A stretch of 64,000 bases of DNA from Streptomyces sp. PT12 (lineage in GTDB: Bacteria; Actinomycetota; Actinomycetes; Streptomycetales; Streptomycetaceae). Every line of letters begins with the position of its first letter. The first letter of the stretch is position 1. Shown one piece after another: positions 47,200 through 57,013 of the stretch. Under the pieces are notes generated by a model. That model did not search any database and was not told the origin of the DNA. It saw nothing but the letters and a program-made list of their open reading frames with translations. Made by a program: the position numbers and the translations under genes. The DNA lies in NCBI RefSeq assembly GCF_003311645.1, contig NZ_QEST01000236.1, positions 115,032 to 179,031 of the forward strand, written 5' to 3'.

Positions 47200-47742
47200 A
47201 TGCCGACGCCCACCAAGGGTCGCAGGCTCGGTGGCAGCCCCGCGCACGAGCGGATGATGGTGGCGAACCTCGCGACCGCGCTGTTCGAGCACGGGCGCAT
47301 CACCACCACCGTGGCCAAGGCCCGGCGCCTGCGTCCGGTGGCCGAGCGCCTGATCACCAAGGCGAAGAAGGGCGACCTGCACAACCGCCGCCAGGTGATG
47401 CAGACCATCCGCGACAAGAGCGTGGTGCACACGCTGTTCACGGAGATCGGCCCGAAGTTCGCCAACAGGCCCGGTGGTTACACCCGGATCACCAAGATCG
47501 GCCCGCGCCGCGGCGACAACGCCCCCATGGCGGTCATCGAGCTGGTCGAGGCCCTGACCGTGCAGCAGGAGGCGGTCGGCGAGGCCGAGGGCGCCACGCG
47601 CCGCGCGGCCAAGGAGTCGGCGGTCGCGGCGGATCTGGAGAAGAAGCCGGAGGCGGCCGAGGAGTCGGCGGCCGACGAGCCCCAGGACGCGGCGGAGGCC
47701 GCCGAGACTGCCGAGGGCGGCGAGGAGAAGAAGGACGCCTGA
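47200..47742 (+). CDS. rplQ: 50S ribosomal protein L17
   Basis: A 180-residue protein: core [20 protein letters not shown] to about residue 122, then an Ala/Glu-rich tail of about 58 residues, longer than in most bacteria but common in actinomycetes. It is 124 nt after rpoA and followed by a strong terminator. Confidence 0.98.
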   Translation: MPTPTKGRRLGGSPAHERMMVANLATALFEHGRITTTVAKARRLRPVAERLITKAKKGDLHNRRQVMQTIRDKSVVHTLFTEIGPKFANRPGGYTRITKIGPRRGDNAPMAVIELVEALTVQQEAVGEAEGATRRAAKESAVAADLEKKPEAAEESAADEPQDAAEAAETAEGGEEKKDA

Positions 47743-47761
47743 GGCGTTCCGCGTCATCGCG

Positions 47762-47798
47762 CGCTGGGCCCGCCCTGACCGCAGGGGCGGGCCCAGCG
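47762..47798 (+). terminator. Terminator of the alpha operon
   Basis: CGCTGGGCCCGCCC / GGGCGGGCCCAGCG, 14-bp perfect stem, 9-nt loop, 19 nt after the rplQ stop. Confidence 0.9.
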
Positions 47799-47870
47799 GC
47801 GTTCCCGCCCCGTCGGGACCCGTCGAGCACCTGTCGAGCACCTGTTGAGCACCCCGTTGGGAAGAGTCTC

Positions 47871-48836
47871 ATGAGCACCCCCACGTACGACGACCGCGAC
47901 CTCGTCGCGCCCGGCCTGGTCCGGGTGCGGCTCGACCTGAGCTACGACGGGGCCGCGTTCTCCGGGTGGGCGCGGCAGGAGGGGCGGCGGACCGTGCAGG
48001 GGGAGGTCGAGGAGGCGCTGCGGATCGTGACGCGGTCCGCGGAGCGCTTCGAGCTGACCGTGGCGGGGCGCACGGACGCCGGCGTGCACGCCCGCGGCCA
48101 GGTCGCACACGTGGACCTGCCCGAGGCCGTGTGGGCCCAGCAGCGTGACCGGCTCGTGCGCAGGCTGGCGGGGCGGCTGCCGCAGGAGGTGCGGGTGTGG
48201 CGGGCCGATGAGGCACCGCCCTACTTCAACGCGCGCTTCTCGGCGATCTGGCGGCGTTACGCGTATCGCGTGAGCGACCACCCCGGCGGGGTCGACCCGC
48301 TGCTGCGCGGCCATGTGCTGTGGCACAACTGGCCGTTGGACGTGGCCGCGATGAACGACGCGTCGCTGCGGCTGCTCGGCACGCACGACTTCGCGGCGTT
48401 CTGCAAGCGGCGCGAGGGGGCGACCACGATCCGCGCGCTGCGCGACCTGCGCTGGGAGCGCAGGCCCGACGGGATCGTGGAGGGCACGGTGCGGGCGGAC
48501 GCGTTCTGCCACAACATGGTGCGCTCGCTCGTGGGCGCGCTGCTGTTCGTGGGGGACGGGCACAGGCCGCCGCAGTGGCCCGCGGCCGTGCTGGCGGCGG
48601 GGACGCGGGACTCGGCGGTGCACGTGGTGCGGCCGCACGGGCTGACGCTCGAGGAGGTCGCCTATCCGTCGGCCGACGAGCTGGCGGCGCGCAACGCCGA
48701 GGCGCGCGCCCGGCGCACGCTTGCGGATGCGGATGCGACGGGCGCAGCGCCCGGCCCGTTCACTCCTGCTGGCTCTCGCGCTCCTCGACCAGGGCGCTCG
48801 CCGAGGCCGACGCCTGGGCCTCGCCGCGCTGGATGA
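47871..48836 (+). CDS. truA: tRNA pseudouridine(38-40) synthase
   Basis: A 321-residue TruA. Catalytic Asp in [17 protein letters not shown], with [14 protein letters not shown] and [14 protein letters not shown] blocks. The conserved fold ends near residue 285; the last 35 residues are Ala/Pro/Arg-rich and overlap the 3' end of the convergent membrane-protein gene by 77 nt, so the natural stop may have been lost. It modifies the anticodon arm of many tRNAs. Confidence 0.95.
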   Translation: MSTPTYDDRDLVAPGLVRVRLDLSYDGAAFSGWARQEGRRTVQGEVEEALRIVTRSAERFELTVAGRTDAGVHARGQVAHVDLPEAVWAQQRDRLVRRLAGRLPQEVRVWRADEAPPYFNARFSAIWRRYAYRVSDHPGGVDPLLRGHVLWHNWPLDVAAMNDASLRLLGTHDFAAFCKRREGATTIRALRDLRWERRPDGIVEGTVRADAFCHNMVRSLVGALLFVGDGHRPPQWPAAVLAAGTRDSAVHVVRPHGLTLEEVAYPSADELAARNAEARARRTLADADATGAAPGPFTPAGSRAPRPGRSPRPTPGPRRAG

Positions 48837-49623
48837 TGCGGGCGAACGCGTGGTCGTTGCCGTCGCGGGCGGCCAGCTGGGCGGGCGTTCCTTCGCCGCT
48901 GTCGGGGGAGCCGTCGGCGTTCCCCGCGATGGTGAAGTAGGTGTAGCGGCCGACCTGGTTCGTCGTGGTGCGGCAGCCGCCCTGCTGGCAGAACGTGGGG
49001 GCGTCGCCGCCGGTGAGGACCAGGAGGTTCCCGGTGGCGGCCTCGCGCGCGGCGATCGCGGCGTCCTCGGTGCCGAACTGGGCCACGCCCACGGTCATGA
49101 CCACCCCGTCGCCGGTGTAGGTGGCGCGCAGCAGGGCCGCGCAGCCGTTGTCGGCCAGGACGGCGCCCAGCTCGGCGGAGGCGGCCTCGGCGCAGTCGGC
49201 CGTGCCCTGGGTGGCGGCCCTGGCGTACGACCTGCCCTCGATCTCCATCGTGTCGCCCGCGAAGAACTCCTCGGCGGAGAAGGGCGCGATGTCCTTCTCG
49301 GGGTCGGATATGAACTCGCGCGGCTGCGGCAGCGGCGGCAGGGTCGTGGGCTCGAACGACGGCTCGCCCGAGCCGGAGTCCGAGGGGTCGGGCAGGCCGG
49401 ACGAGCCGCCGCTCGCGGCTGGCTCGCCGTCGTCGCCGCTCTGGCTCACGATGAGGAAGGCCACCACGGCGCCGACCAGGACGGTGGCGAGCGCCGAGAC
49501 GAGGATGACGGTGGTCCTGCGGCGTCCGCGGCGCCGCTCCGCGTCCGCGGCCAGAGCGTTCCAGTCGGGGGTGTTCGAGCCCCCTGGGACCCAGCCGCCT
49601 GGTCCCCCCTGCCCGTAACTCAT
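48760..49623 (-). CDS. Membrane-anchored extracytoplasmic protein of unknown function
   Basis: A 287-residue protein. ATG at 49623 is preceded by leader-like sequence; longer frames upstream are not protein-like. A Gly/Pro N-terminus and a basic RRRGRRR stretch precede one membrane helix (about 38-59), then a Ser/Pro/Asp linker and a folded outer domain with four cysteines ([22 protein letters not shown]). Similar membrane proteins occur beside truA in streptomycetes. Role unknown; cysteine pairs suggest disulfides. Confidence 0.78.
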   Translation of the reverse strand: MSYGQGGPGGWVPGGSNTPDWNALAADAERRRGRRRTTVILVSALATVLVGAVVAFLIVSQSGDDGEPAASGGSSGLPDPSDSGSGEPSFEPTTLPPLPQPREFISDPEKDIAPFSAEEFFAGDTMEIEGRSYARAATQGTADCAEAASAELGAVLADNGCAALLRATYTGDGVVMTVGVAQFGTEDAAIAAREAATGNLLVLTGGDAPTFCQQGGCRTTTNQVGRYTYFTIAGNADGSPDSGEGTPAQLAARDGNDHAFARIIQRGEAQASASASALVEERESQQE

Positions 49624-49928
49624 GGCGCGAAGCTTAGCGCCAGCCGGGCGCCGCAAGAACGCCGGTTCGGGGCGGGGTTCGCGCCTGTGTACGAGAAAGG
49701 GGTGTCCACCGTTTTGACCCCGTGCGGGCCCTGGCAGTACGCTGCAACGTCGTACAACGAAAATCATGCGTATGGCTTGCTCGATCTCACGTGAGGGGCC
49801 TGCGCCGGTCCACCAGATGGATGCCAGCGGCCGGCACCCGGTTTGCGTCACCGGTGTGCGGCCTTTGCGGGCTTCTCTGGGTGGCCTTGTCAGGATCCCA
49901 AACACTGAAGAAGCGAAGGCTACGACCC
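49624..49928 (+). promoter_or_regulatory. Control region of rplM-rpsI
   Basis: A 305-bp gap with the rplM promoter (49714-49743) and a roughly 180-nt leader. I see no copy of the rpsL/rpsJ 25-nt element here. Confidence 0.55.
49714..49743 (+). promoter_or_regulatory. Promoter of rplM-rpsI
   Basis: TTGACC, an 18-bp spacer and TACGCT: the same two hexamers as at rpsL, also preceded by TT. Confidence 0.8.
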
Positions 49929-50372
49929 GTGCGTACGTTCAGCCCCAAGCCCGGCGACATTCAGCGTCAGTGGCACGTCATCGACGCGGCCGATGTCGTC
50001 CTGGGCCGCCTGGCCTCCCAGGCCGCCACCCTTCTGCGGGGCAAGCACAAGCCTGTCTACGCACCGCATGTCGACACCGGTGACTTCGTCGTCATCATCA
50101 ACGCCGACAAGGTGCACCTGTCCGGCAACAAGCGGACCCAGAAGCTGGCCTACCGCCACTCCGGCTACCCCGGCGGTCTGCGCTCGGTCCGGTACGAGGA
50201 CCTGCTGAAGAACAACCCCGAGAAGGCCGTCGAGAAGGCCGTGAAGGGGATGCTGCCCAAGAACACCCTCGGGCGGCAGATGTTCTCCAAGCTCAAGGTC
50301 TACGCGGGCCCCGAGCACCCGCACGCCGCGCAGCGGCCCGTCCCGTTCGAGATCACCCAGGTCGCGCAGTAG
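49929..50372 (+). CDS. rplM: 50S ribosomal protein L13
   Basis: A 147-residue early-assembly protein. GTG start at 49929 gives [20 protein letters not shown]; blocks [20 protein letters not shown] and [19 protein letters not shown]. Co-transcribed with rpsI 41 nt later. Confidence 0.98.
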   Translation: MRTFSPKPGDIQRQWHVIDAADVVLGRLASQAATLLRGKHKPVYAPHVDTGDFVVIINADKVHLSGNKRTQKLAYRHSGYPGGLRSVRYEDLLKNNPEKAVEKAVKGMLPKNTLGRQMFSKLKVYAGPEHPHAAQRPVPFEITQVAQ

Positions 50373-50413
50373 TCCCGGCCACCGTCAACGCGAAAGAGAA
50401 TTCGAGGAGAACC

Positions 50414-50923
50414 GTGGCCGAGACCACCACCGAGACCCTGGACTCCGAGGTCCCCGAGGTCGACGAGTACACGACCGAGAGCACGCCCGACGAGTTCGCG
50501 GGTGCCGAGACGCTGGCCGCCCGCTTCGGCGACCCGCAGCCCGGCGCGGGCACGGGCCGCCGCAAGAACGCGATCGCCCGCGTGCGCATCGTGCCGGGCA
50601 GCGGCAAGTGGAAGATCAACGGTCGCACCCTGGAGGGATACTTCCCGAACAAGGTGCACCAGCAGTCGGTCAACGAGCCCTTCAAGGTGCTCGAGCTCGA
50701 CGAGCGTTACGACGTGGTCGCCCGCATCTCGGGCGGCGGCATCTCGGGCCAGGCGGGCGCCCTGCGCCTCGGCGTGGCCCGCGCGCTCAACGAGGCCGAT
50801 GTCGACAACAACCGCGGCCCCCTGAAGAAGGCTGGCTTCCTGACCCGCGACGCCCGCGCGGTCGAGCGGAAGAAGGCCGGTCTGAAGAAGGCCCGCAAGG
50901 GAACGCAGTACAGCAAGCGCTAA
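50414..50923 (+). CDS. rpsI: 30S ribosomal protein S9
   Basis: A 169-residue protein. The first 40 residues are an acidic extension common in actinomycete S9; the core begins [14 protein letters not shown] and ends with the P-site-contacting [11 protein letters not shown] start with GAGGAG upstream. Confidence 0.98.
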   Translation: MAETTTETLDSEVPEVDEYTTESTPDEFAGAETLAARFGDPQPGAGTGRRKNAIARVRIVPGSGKWKINGRTLEGYFPNKVHQQSVNEPFKVLELDERYDVVARISGGGISGQAGALRLGVARALNEADVDNNRGPLKKAGFLTRDARAVERKKAGLKKARKGTQYSKR

Positions 50924-50947
50924 CCCGGTCGGGAGCTTTTTGCTGAC

Positions 50948-50987
50948 GCCCCGACAGCACATCCGTGCTGTCGGGGCGCTCCTTTTA
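50948..50987 (+). terminator. T-tract terminator of rplM-rpsI
   Basis: GCCCCGACAGCAC / GTGCTGTCGGGGC, 13-bp perfect stem, ATCC loop, followed by CCTTTTAT. The one classical intrinsic terminator with a T run that I see here. Confidence 0.95.
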
Positions 50988-51036
50988 TAGGGTTAACGCG
51001 GATGGCTGCTCGGAAAGCTGGGAAAAGCTCGGAGGA

Positions 51037-52401
51037 ATGACAGTGGGACGACTCTTCGGCACGGACGGCGTGCGCGGCGTCGCCAATGCGGATCTCACGG
51101 CCGAGATGGCCCTCGGTCTGTCGGTCGCGGCGGCGCGCGTGCTCGCCGGAGCGGGGGGCGAGTCCGGCCACAGGGCGATGGCCGTGGTGGGGCGCGACCC
51201 CCGGGCGTCCGGGGAGTTCCTGGAGGCGGCGGTGGTCGCGGGCCTGGCGAGCGCGGGCGTCGACGTCCTGCGCGTCGGCGTCCTGCCGACCCCGGCCGTC
51301 GCGTATCTGACGGGCTCGCTCGGCGCGGACTTCGGCGTGATGCTGTCCGCGTCGCACAACCCCATGCCGGACAACGGCATCAAGTTCTTCGCGCGGGGCG
51401 GCCACAAGCTGGCGGACGAGGCGGAGGACCGCATCGAGGCGGCCTACCGGGAGAACACGGGCGGAACGCCGTGGGAGCGCCCCGTGGGGGCGGGGGTCGG
51501 CCGGGTCTCCGAGTACGGCGAGGGCTTCGACCGTTATGTGGCGCACCTGGTGGGCGTCCTGCCCAACCGCCTCGACGGCCTGAAGGTCGTCATCGACGCG
51601 GCGCACGGGGCCGCGTCGCGTGTGGCGCCCGAGGCGTTCGCGCGGGCGGGCGCCGAGGTGGTGACGATCGGCGCGGAGCCCGACGGGCTGAACATCAACG
51701 ACGGCTACGGCTCCACCCACCTGGACGCGCTGCGGGCCGCGGTCCCCGCGCACGGGGCGGACCTCGGCATCGCGGTGGACGGCGACGCGGACCGCTGCCT
51801 GGCCGCCGACGGCGGCGGCTGCGAGGTCGACGGCGACCAGATCCTGGCGGTGCTCGGCGTCGCGATGCGGGACGCGGGGACGCTGCGCGGCGACACGGTG
51901 GTGGCGACGGTGATGTCCAACCTCGGGTTCGCGCTCGCCATGGAGCGCGAGGGGCTGCGGCTGCGGCAGACGGCGGTGGGGGACCGCTATGTGCTCGAGG
52001 AGATGAAGCGGGGCGGCTTCTCGCTCGGCGGCGAGCAGTCGGGCCATGTGATCGTCCTCGACCACGCGACCACGGGCGACGGGACGCTGACCGGGCTGCT
52101 GCTCGCGGCCCGGGTGGCGGCGACGCGGCGCCCCCTGCGGGACCTTGCGGGCGTGATGGAACGGCTGCCGCAGGTGCTCATCAACGTTCCCGACGTCGAC
52201 AAGGCGCGCGTCGGCGACAGCAGGGAGCTGGCGGAGGCGGTGTCGGAGGCGGAGCGGGTGCTCGGCGAGACGGGCCGCGTGCTGCTGCGGCCCTCGGGCA
52301 CGGAGCCGCTGGTGCGCGTGATGGTGGAGGCCGCGGACGCGGCCCAGGCCCGCGCGGTGGCGTCGGGCCTCGCGGACGCGGTGAAGTCGGCGCTCGGCTG
52401 A
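51037..52401 (+). CDS. glmM: Phosphoglucosamine mutase
   Basis: A 454-residue alpha-D-phosphohexomutase making glucosamine-1-phosphate for cell wall. N-terminal [11 protein letters not shown], phospho-serine loop [16 protein letters not shown], metal loop DGDADRC and C-terminal phosphate site [16 protein letters not shown] at 51037 has GGAGGA 3-4 nt upstream; a GTG two codons on is an alternative. Confidence 0.98.
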   Translation: MTVGRLFGTDGVRGVANADLTAEMALGLSVAAARVLAGAGGESGHRAMAVVGRDPRASGEFLEAAVVAGLASAGVDVLRVGVLPTPAVAYLTGSLGADFGVMLSASHNPMPDNGIKFFARGGHKLADEAEDRIEAAYRENTGGTPWERPVGAGVGRVSEYGEGFDRYVAHLVGVLPNRLDGLKVVIDAAHGAASRVAPEAFARAGAEVVTIGAEPDGLNINDGYGSTHLDALRAAVPAHGADLGIAVDGDADRCLAADGGGCEVDGDQILAVLGVAMRDAGTLRGDTVVATVMSNLGFALAMEREGLRLRQTAVGDRYVLEEMKRGGFSLGGEQSGHVIVLDHATTGDGTLTGLLLAARVAATRRPLRDLAGVMERLPQVLINVPDVDKARVGDSRELAEAVSEAERVLGETGRVLLRPSGTEPLVRVMVEAADAAQARAVASGLADAVKSALG

Positions 52402-52940
52402 GGTTTTCCCGCCCACCCACCCCCTGGTGGCCCCGGGGGCGGTGGGTGGAGGGCGCGCCCACGCGTCGGCCGTACGGTGGCGCGGCACACGCCTGCGGCT
52501 CGCCCGGACGCCGGGCCTGCGGCCCGAGGGCTTTCGCCTTCGGCGGGGGTGGCCGCCTCAGGACCGGTGGGGAGCTTTCCCGGTGCGGCGAGTTGGTGGG
52601 CAGGCGGGTGGGGCATCTCCGGGGCGAGGGCGGAGCGCCGCTCGACCGAAGGAGCGGGGGCGTGAATCGGCCGTCGGGCCGACGCGGGGGCTCGTTCGCG
52701 GCGGCCGTCTCCGGGGCCCGAAAGGGGTGGGTGTGGGGTGTGTTATCGGGCCCGCGGCCCGGGGGTTTTCGCCTTCGGCGGGGGTGGGTCTGGGGTTCTG
52801 GGCGGTGGTCGCCCTTCGGGCGGGGGCGTGCGATTCCTGTCCTCCTGGGCCTGTCTGCGGGGGTGGTGGGCCGTCGGGTCGACGCGGGGGCTCGTTCGCG
52901 GCGGCCGTCTCCGGGGCCCGAAAGGGGTGGGTGGGCGGGA
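52402..52940. repeat. Repeat-rich GC intergenic region
   Basis: A 539-bp gap without a credible gene. It holds a 65-bp direct repeat (52669-52733 and 52869-52933, one mismatch, exactly 200 bp apart) and the first copies of a TTTCGCCTTCGGCGGGGGT element (52531-52550 and 52767-52786 approximately) that recurs at about 55062-55080. No start codon with a ribosome site fits a protein here. Confidence 0.7.
52491..52551. repeat. Intergenic repeat unit, copy 1 (matches 55021-55081)
   Basis: About 60 bp, beginning GCCTGCGGCTCGC and ending CTTCGGCGGGGGT, nearly identical to 55021-55081 downstream of acpS. Confidence 0.8.
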
Positions 52941-53879
52941 TCAAAGTTTGCGGAGCCGCACTCTTCTCACCGTGTGCGTTTCCGACTTCTGGAGGACCAG
53001 GGTGGCGCGGCCACGGGTGGGGGCGATATTCGTCAGGAGATTGGGTTCGTTGATGGTGCGCCAATTGTTCTCGGCGTACTCCATCGCCTCCTTCTCGGGC
53101 ACCGCCGCGTATTTCGCGAAGTAGGAATCGGGGTGGTGGAATGCGGTGGCGCGCAGTGTGCCGAAACGCTCCAGATACCAGCGGCGGATGTCGGCCGGGC
53201 GCGCGTCCACGTAGACGGAGAAGTCGAAGTAGTCGGCGAGGCCGACGCGTCCCGGCGGCGCGGGCTGGAGGACGTTGAGCCCTTCGATGATCAGTATGTC
53301 CGGGCGGCGCACCGTCAGCCGGGCGCCCGGCACGATGTCGTACGTCAGGTGCGAGTACACGGGCGCCTCGACCTCGGCGCGCCCGGCCTTGACGTCCGCC
53401 ACGAAACGGGTGAGCGCGCGCCGGTCGTACGACTCGGGGAACCCCTTGCGCGTCATCAGGCCGCGGCGGCGCAGCTCCGCGTTGGGCAGCAGGAAGCCGT
53501 CCGTCGTCACGAGCTCGACGCGCGGGTGCTCGGGCCAGCGCGCGAGGAGCGCGCGCAGCAGGCGGGCCACCGTCGACTTGCCGACCGCGACGCTGCCCGC
53601 CACGGCGATGACGAACGGCGTCGGCGGCTGCGGGGCCCCGCCGAGGAACGTGCTCACCGCGCCGCGCAGCCGTTCCGTGGCGCCGACGTACAGGTTCAGG
53701 AGGCGGGACAGCGGCAGGTAGACCTCCCTGACCTCGGCCAGGTCGATGACGTCGCCGAGGCCGCGCAGCCGTTCCACCTCGGCGGCGGTCAGCGGCAGGG
53801 GTGTGCGGGCGCGCAGGGCACTCCACTCCTCGCGGCTGAGATCCACGTACGGGGTGTGCTGCTGGGGCGAGGTTGCCAC
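52941..53879 (-). CDS. coaA: Pantothenate kinase, type I
   Basis: A 312-residue enzyme for the first step of coenzyme A synthesis. P-loop [13 protein letters not shown] near residue 95, then [33 protein letters not shown] and EGLNVLQ, all standard for CoaA. GTG start at 53879 with a leaderless-type -10 box 6 nt upstream. Divergent from the glmS-like gene across 34 bp. Confidence 0.97.
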   Translation of the reverse strand: MATSPQQHTPYVDLSREEWSALRARTPLPLTAAEVERLRGLGDVIDLAEVREVYLPLSRLLNLYVGATERLRGAVSTFLGGAPQPPTPFVIAVAGSVAVGKSTVARLLRALLARWPEHPRVELVTTDGFLLPNAELRRRGLMTRKGFPESYDRRALTRFVADVKAGRAEVEAPVYSHLTYDIVPGARLTVRRPDILIIEGLNVLQPAPPGRVGLADYFDFSVYVDARPADIRRWYLERFGTLRATAFHHPDSYFAKYAAVPEKEAMEYAENNWRTINEPNLLTNIAPTRGRATLVLQKSETHTVRRVRLRKL

Positions 53880-53885
53880 GCGGAC

Positions 53886-53891
53886 ATTCTC
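53886..53891 (-). promoter_or_regulatory. -10 box of leaderless coaA transcript
   Basis: GAGAAT on the minus strand, 6 nt before the coaA GTG. Confidence 0.4.
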
Positions 53892-53901
53892 GCCGCCCGG
53901 C

Positions 53902-53907
53902 TAGTCT
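53902..53907 (+). promoter_or_regulatory. -10 box of leaderless glmS-like/acpS transcript
   Basis: TAGTCT, 6 nt before the ATG at 53914; with the coaA box it makes a 34-bp divergent promoter region without ribosome sites. Confidence 0.6.
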
Positions 53908-53913
53908 GCCCGC

Positions 53914-54639
53914 ATGTGCGGGATGGTCGGTTACGTGGGAGCGCAGGCGCGGTCCGCGCTCGAGGTGGTCCTGGCGGGGCTCGGCCGTCTGGAGCGGCCG
54001 GGCCACGACTCGTCGGGCGTCGCGGTGCTCGCGGAGGACGGGGGCATCGCGGTGGCGCGGGCGGCGGGCGGGCTCGCGGCGTTGGACGGCGTGCTGAGGG
54101 AGCGGCCGCTGCCGACGGGCGGCAGCGCGGTCGGCCACCTGCGGCGGGCGACGCACGGCGCGCCGTCGGAGGGCAACGCGCATCCGCAGCTTGACAACGC
54201 CGGTCGCGTGGCCGTCGTGCACGACGGGGAGATCGCCAACCATGCGGCGCTGCGCGCCGAGTTGGCCGCGCGCGGGCACGCGCTCGCCTCCGAGACGGAC
54301 ACCGAGGTGGTGGCGCACCTGCTGGCGGAGCAGTTCTCGTCGTGCGAGGACCTGGGGGAGGCGATGCGGCAGGTGTGCCGTTCGCTCGTGGGGGAGTTCG
54401 CGCTGCTCGCGGTGCACGCGGACGAGCCGGACACGGTGGTGGGGGCGCGACGCGGGCAGCCGCTGGTGGTGGGGCTCGGCGACGGGGAGTCGTTCGCGGC
54501 GTCGGACGGGGTGGCGTTCGGCGGGCTGGCGCGGGACGTGGTGGGGCTCGCGGATGACCACGTGGTGGTGCTGCGGCGGGACGTGGACGGCGTGGGGTGC
54601 GAGATCACGGACGCCGGGGGGAGCGTGGTCACCGCGTGA
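53914..54639 (+). CDS. Stand-alone GlmS-like glutaminase domain (truncated glmS), altered active site
   Basis: A 241-residue protein that matches only the N-terminal class II glutamine amidotransferase domain of glucosamine-6-phosphate synthase; both SIS isomerase domains (about 370 residues) are absent. The nucleophile is kept (MCGMVGY, Cys2), as are [11 protein letters not shown] and GEFALLAVH. But the usual RWATHG reads RRATHG (Trp to Arg), HNGIIENH reads HDGEIANH (oxyanion Asn to Asp) and RGYDSAG reads RPGHDSSG. In Streptomyces this position holds a full glmS. The stop overlaps acpS as GTGA. It may be a decaying pseudogene or a repurposed domain. Confidence 0.85.
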   Translation: MCGMVGYVGAQARSALEVVLAGLGRLERPGHDSSGVAVLAEDGGIAVARAAGGLAALDGVLRERPLPTGGSAVGHLRRATHGAPSEGNAHPQLDNAGRVAVVHDGEIANHAALRAELAARGHALASETDTEVVAHLLAEQFSSCEDLGEAMRQVCRSLVGEFALLAVHADEPDTVVGARRGQPLVVGLGDGESFAASDGVAFGGLARDVVGLADDHVVVLRRDVDGVGCEITDAGGSVVTA

Positions 54640-55004
54640 TCGTGGGCGTCGGCATCGATGTCGCGGAGATCGAACGCTTCGGCGCCGCGCTGGCGCGCAC
54701 GCCCGCGCTCGCGGGGCGGCTGTTCGCGCCGGGGGAGCTGTGGCTGCCCACGGGGGAACGGCGCGGGGTGGCGTCGCTCGCCGCCCGTTTCGCGGCCAAG
54801 GAGGCGGTGGCGAAGGCGCTGGGCGCGCCGGGCGGGCTGCGCTGGACGGATGCGGAGATCGTGCCCGAGGCGAACGGGCGCCCCCGGCTCGTGGTGCGCG
54901 GGAGCGTGGCGGCGCGGGCGGCGGAACTCGGGGTGGTGAGGTGGCACGTGTCGCTGAGCCATGACGCGGGGGTGGCGTCGGCGGTGGCGATCGCGGAGGG
55001 CTAG
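54636..55004 (+). CDS. acpS: Holo-[acyl-carrier-protein] synthase
   Basis: A 122-residue 4'-phosphopantetheinyl transferase. [12 protein letters not shown] with the magnesium Asp, and [13 protein letters not shown] with the catalytic Glu/Lys, and [16 protein letters not shown]. It loads ACPs of fatty-acid and polyketide synthases. GTG start overlaps the preceding stop (GTGA). Confidence 0.97.
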   Translation: MIVGVGIDVAEIERFGAALARTPALAGRLFAPGELWLPTGERRGVASLAARFAAKEAVAKALGAPGGLRWTDAEIVPEANGRPRLVVRGSVAARAAELGVVRWHVSLSHDAGVASAVAIAEG

Positions 55005-55525
55005 TCGCCTGCGGCGACTAGCCTGCGGCTCGCTTCGACGCCGGGCCTGCGGCCCGGGGTTTTCGCCTTCGGCGGGGGTGGTCGCGGTGGGACCTTCGCC
55101 TTTGGACCGTTCCCCACTCACCCGCCCTTTCCCACCATCGGCGGGGGGAGCCGCCCCTCCCGGCCTTCGGCCCACGGTGCTCGTCCGCGGCGGGCGGCGC
55201 CGTTCCGGGCCTTCGGCTCGGGAGTTGTGCCCGCCCGCGCCCGTGGTGGTGTCGGGCTGCGCGTCCGCGCCCCCGGGGCCTGCGGCCCACGGTGCTCGCC
55301 TGCGGCGGTGGCGCGGTCGTCCCTCCGGGCCTGCGGCCCGAGAGGTGCGCCCACCCGGCCTGGCGCCGGGCCGCGCCCCCGCTGCGCGGGCGAGAGAGGC
55401 GGCGCCAGCGCCCTCGCCTGAGGCGGAAGGGGCGGGTGGGTGGGGGAGCGATCCGGGCCGCGGGCCCGGCGACGGAGCCAGCGGCAGGCGACCGTGCAGC
55501 AGGCGACCGTGCGGCAGGCGACCGT
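55005..55525. repeat. Repeat-rich gap between acpS and nnr
   Basis: A 521-bp convergent gap without a credible gene. It contains the second copy of the intergenic unit (55021-55081), two CGGCCCACGGTGCTCG blocks (about 55167 and 55275) and a 15-bp tandem repeat at its right end. No clean terminator stands out. Confidence 0.65.
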
Positions 55526-55528
55526 TCA
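55484..55528. repeat. 15-bp tandem repeat at the end of nnr
   Basis: Three 15-bp units of GCAGGCGACCGTGCA type, running into the nnr stop codon (55526-55528). Confidence 0.85.
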
Positions 55529-56962
55529 GAGGAGACTCGACCAGACCCCCGGCAGCGCCTCCGTGATCGTCGAGGCCATCGCGGGAGGCGGCGCCTCCTG
55601 GCCCGCCCGGCCGTGGAGGTGGGCGCCCGCCGCCGCCGCCTCGCGCGGGGGGAGGCCCGCGGCGATGAGGGCGCCGATCAGGCCGGACAGGACGTCGCCG
55701 CTGCCCGCCGTGGCCAGCCAGGGGGTGCCGGTGGTGTTGGCGATGACCGGGCCCGTGGCGTCGGCGATGAGCGTCGTCGAGCCCTTGAGCAGCGCGGTCG
55801 CGCCATGGCGTTCGGCCAGCTCGCGCACCGCCGCCAGGCGGCCCGCCTCCACCGACGCGCGGTCGCGGCCGAGCAGCCGCGCCGCCTCGCCCGCGTGCGG
55901 GGTGAGGACGGTGGGGGCCGAACGCGCCCGCACCTGTTCGGTGTTGAGCCGCGCCAGGCCGTCGGCGTCCACCAGCACCGGCACGTCGGAGTCGAGCACA
56001 TCGGCCACCGTGCGCTCGGGCCCCGGACCCGTGCCCAGCCCAGGGCCGATCACCCACGCCTGGACGCGCCCGGCCCGGTGCGGGGGCCCCGCCGAGACCA
56101 GCGTCTCGGGGTAGCGGCTGATCACCGCGTCGCCCGCGGGGCCGACGTAGCGCACCGCGCCAGCGCCGCCGCGCAGCGCGCCGCCGACCGCGAGCACCGC
56201 CGCGCCCGGGTAGCGTTTGGAGCCCGCCACCACGCCGACGACGCCGCGCCGGTACTTGTCGGTCTCCGTCGCGGGGCGTGGCAGGAGCGCGGCCACGTCC
56301 GCGTCGTCGAGGGCGGCGACATCGGGCTCGGGCGGCAGCTCGGGGCCGAGGCCGATGTCCACGAGCCGCACCTCCCCCGCGTACTCGCGCGCGGGGTCGA
56401 TCAGCAGGCCGGGCTTCAACGCGCCGAACGTCACGGTCAACGCCGCCCGCACGGCCGAGCCGTGCACCTCGCCGGTGTCCGCGTCCACGCCGCTCGGCAG
56501 GTCGACGGCGACGACGGGCACGGCGCGTTCGGCCGCGGCGCGCGCCAGCTCCTGCGCGGCGGGGCGCAGCCCGCCGCGCCCGCCGATGCCGGTGATGCCG
56601 TCCACCACCAGAACGGCGCGCGCGATTAGCTCGTGCGCCCCCTCGGGGGGCGCGACCCGCCCTCCGGCGGCGCGCAACGCCGCGAGGCCGCCGGGGTGCG
56701 CGCGCTCCGGCGACAGCAGCACCGCCGTCACGGCCACGCCGCGCCGCGCGAGCCGGGCGCCCGCGTACAGCGCGTCACCGCCGTTGTCCCCGCTGCCCGC
56801 GAGCACCACCACGCGCGCCCCCCGCGTGCGCGGCCTCAGCAGCCCGGCGCACGCCGCGGCGAGACCCGCGGCGGCCCTGGTCATCAGCGTGCCCTCGGGC
56901 AGCCGCGCCATCAGCGCGCGCTCGGCGGCCCGGACGGTCTCCACACGGTAAGCAGTCCTCAT
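55526..56962 (-). CDS. nnr: Bifunctional NAD(P)H-hydrate epimerase / ADP-dependent dehydratase
   Basis: A 478-residue two-domain repair enzyme. The N-terminal YjeF epimerase domain has LAGSGDNGGDALYAGARLA and VDLPSGVDADTG; the C-terminal ribokinase-like dehydratase has LTPHAGEAARLLG and TAGSGDVLSGLIGAL. It returns damaged NADHX/NADPHX to NAD(P)H. ATG at 56962 with a -10 box 6 nt upstream. Divergent from alr. Confidence 0.97.
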   Translation of the reverse strand: MRTAYRVETVRAAERALMARLPEGTLMTRAAAGLAAACAGLLRPRTRGARVVVLAGSGDNGGDALYAGARLARRGVAVTAVLLSPERAHPGGLAALRAAGGRVAPPEGAHELIARAVLVVDGITGIGGRGGLRPAAQELARAAAERAVPVVAVDLPSGVDADTGEVHGSAVRAALTVTFGALKPGLLIDPAREYAGEVRLVDIGLGPELPPEPDVAALDDADVAALLPRPATETDKYRRGVVGVVAGSKRYPGAAVLAVGGALRGGAGAVRYVGPAGDAVISRYPETLVSAGPPHRAGRVQAWVIGPGLGTGPGPERTVADVLDSDVPVLVDADGLARLNTEQVRARSAPTVLTPHAGEAARLLGRDRASVEAGRLAAVRELAERHGATALLKGSTTLIADATGPVIANTTGTPWLATAGSGDVLSGLIGALIAAGLPPREAAAAGAHLHGRAGQEAPPPAMASTITEALPGVWSSLL

Positions 56963-56968
56963 GGCCCC

Positions 56969-56974
56969 AGTCTG
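56969..56974 (-). promoter_or_regulatory. -10 box of leaderless nnr transcript
   Basis: CAGACT on the minus strand, 6 nt before the nnr ATG. Confidence 0.5.
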
Positions 56975-57013
56975 GCCCGTGCGCTGGCGCACTTCCTGCG
57001 ACACTGGTGGGTA

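Noticed and set aside
45228-47465. 745-codon frame opposite rpsD and rpoA
   Set aside because: Antisense shadow of two certain genes.
51471-54194. 907-codon plus-strand frame across glmM, the repeat gap and antisense coaA
   Set aside because: Covers two real genes in wrong frames and the repeat-rich gap; Gly/Arg low complexity, no domain.
52558-54561. 667-codon minus-strand frame across coaA and the glmS-like gene
   Set aside because: Overlaps coaA in another frame; Arg/Pro-rich and without motif.
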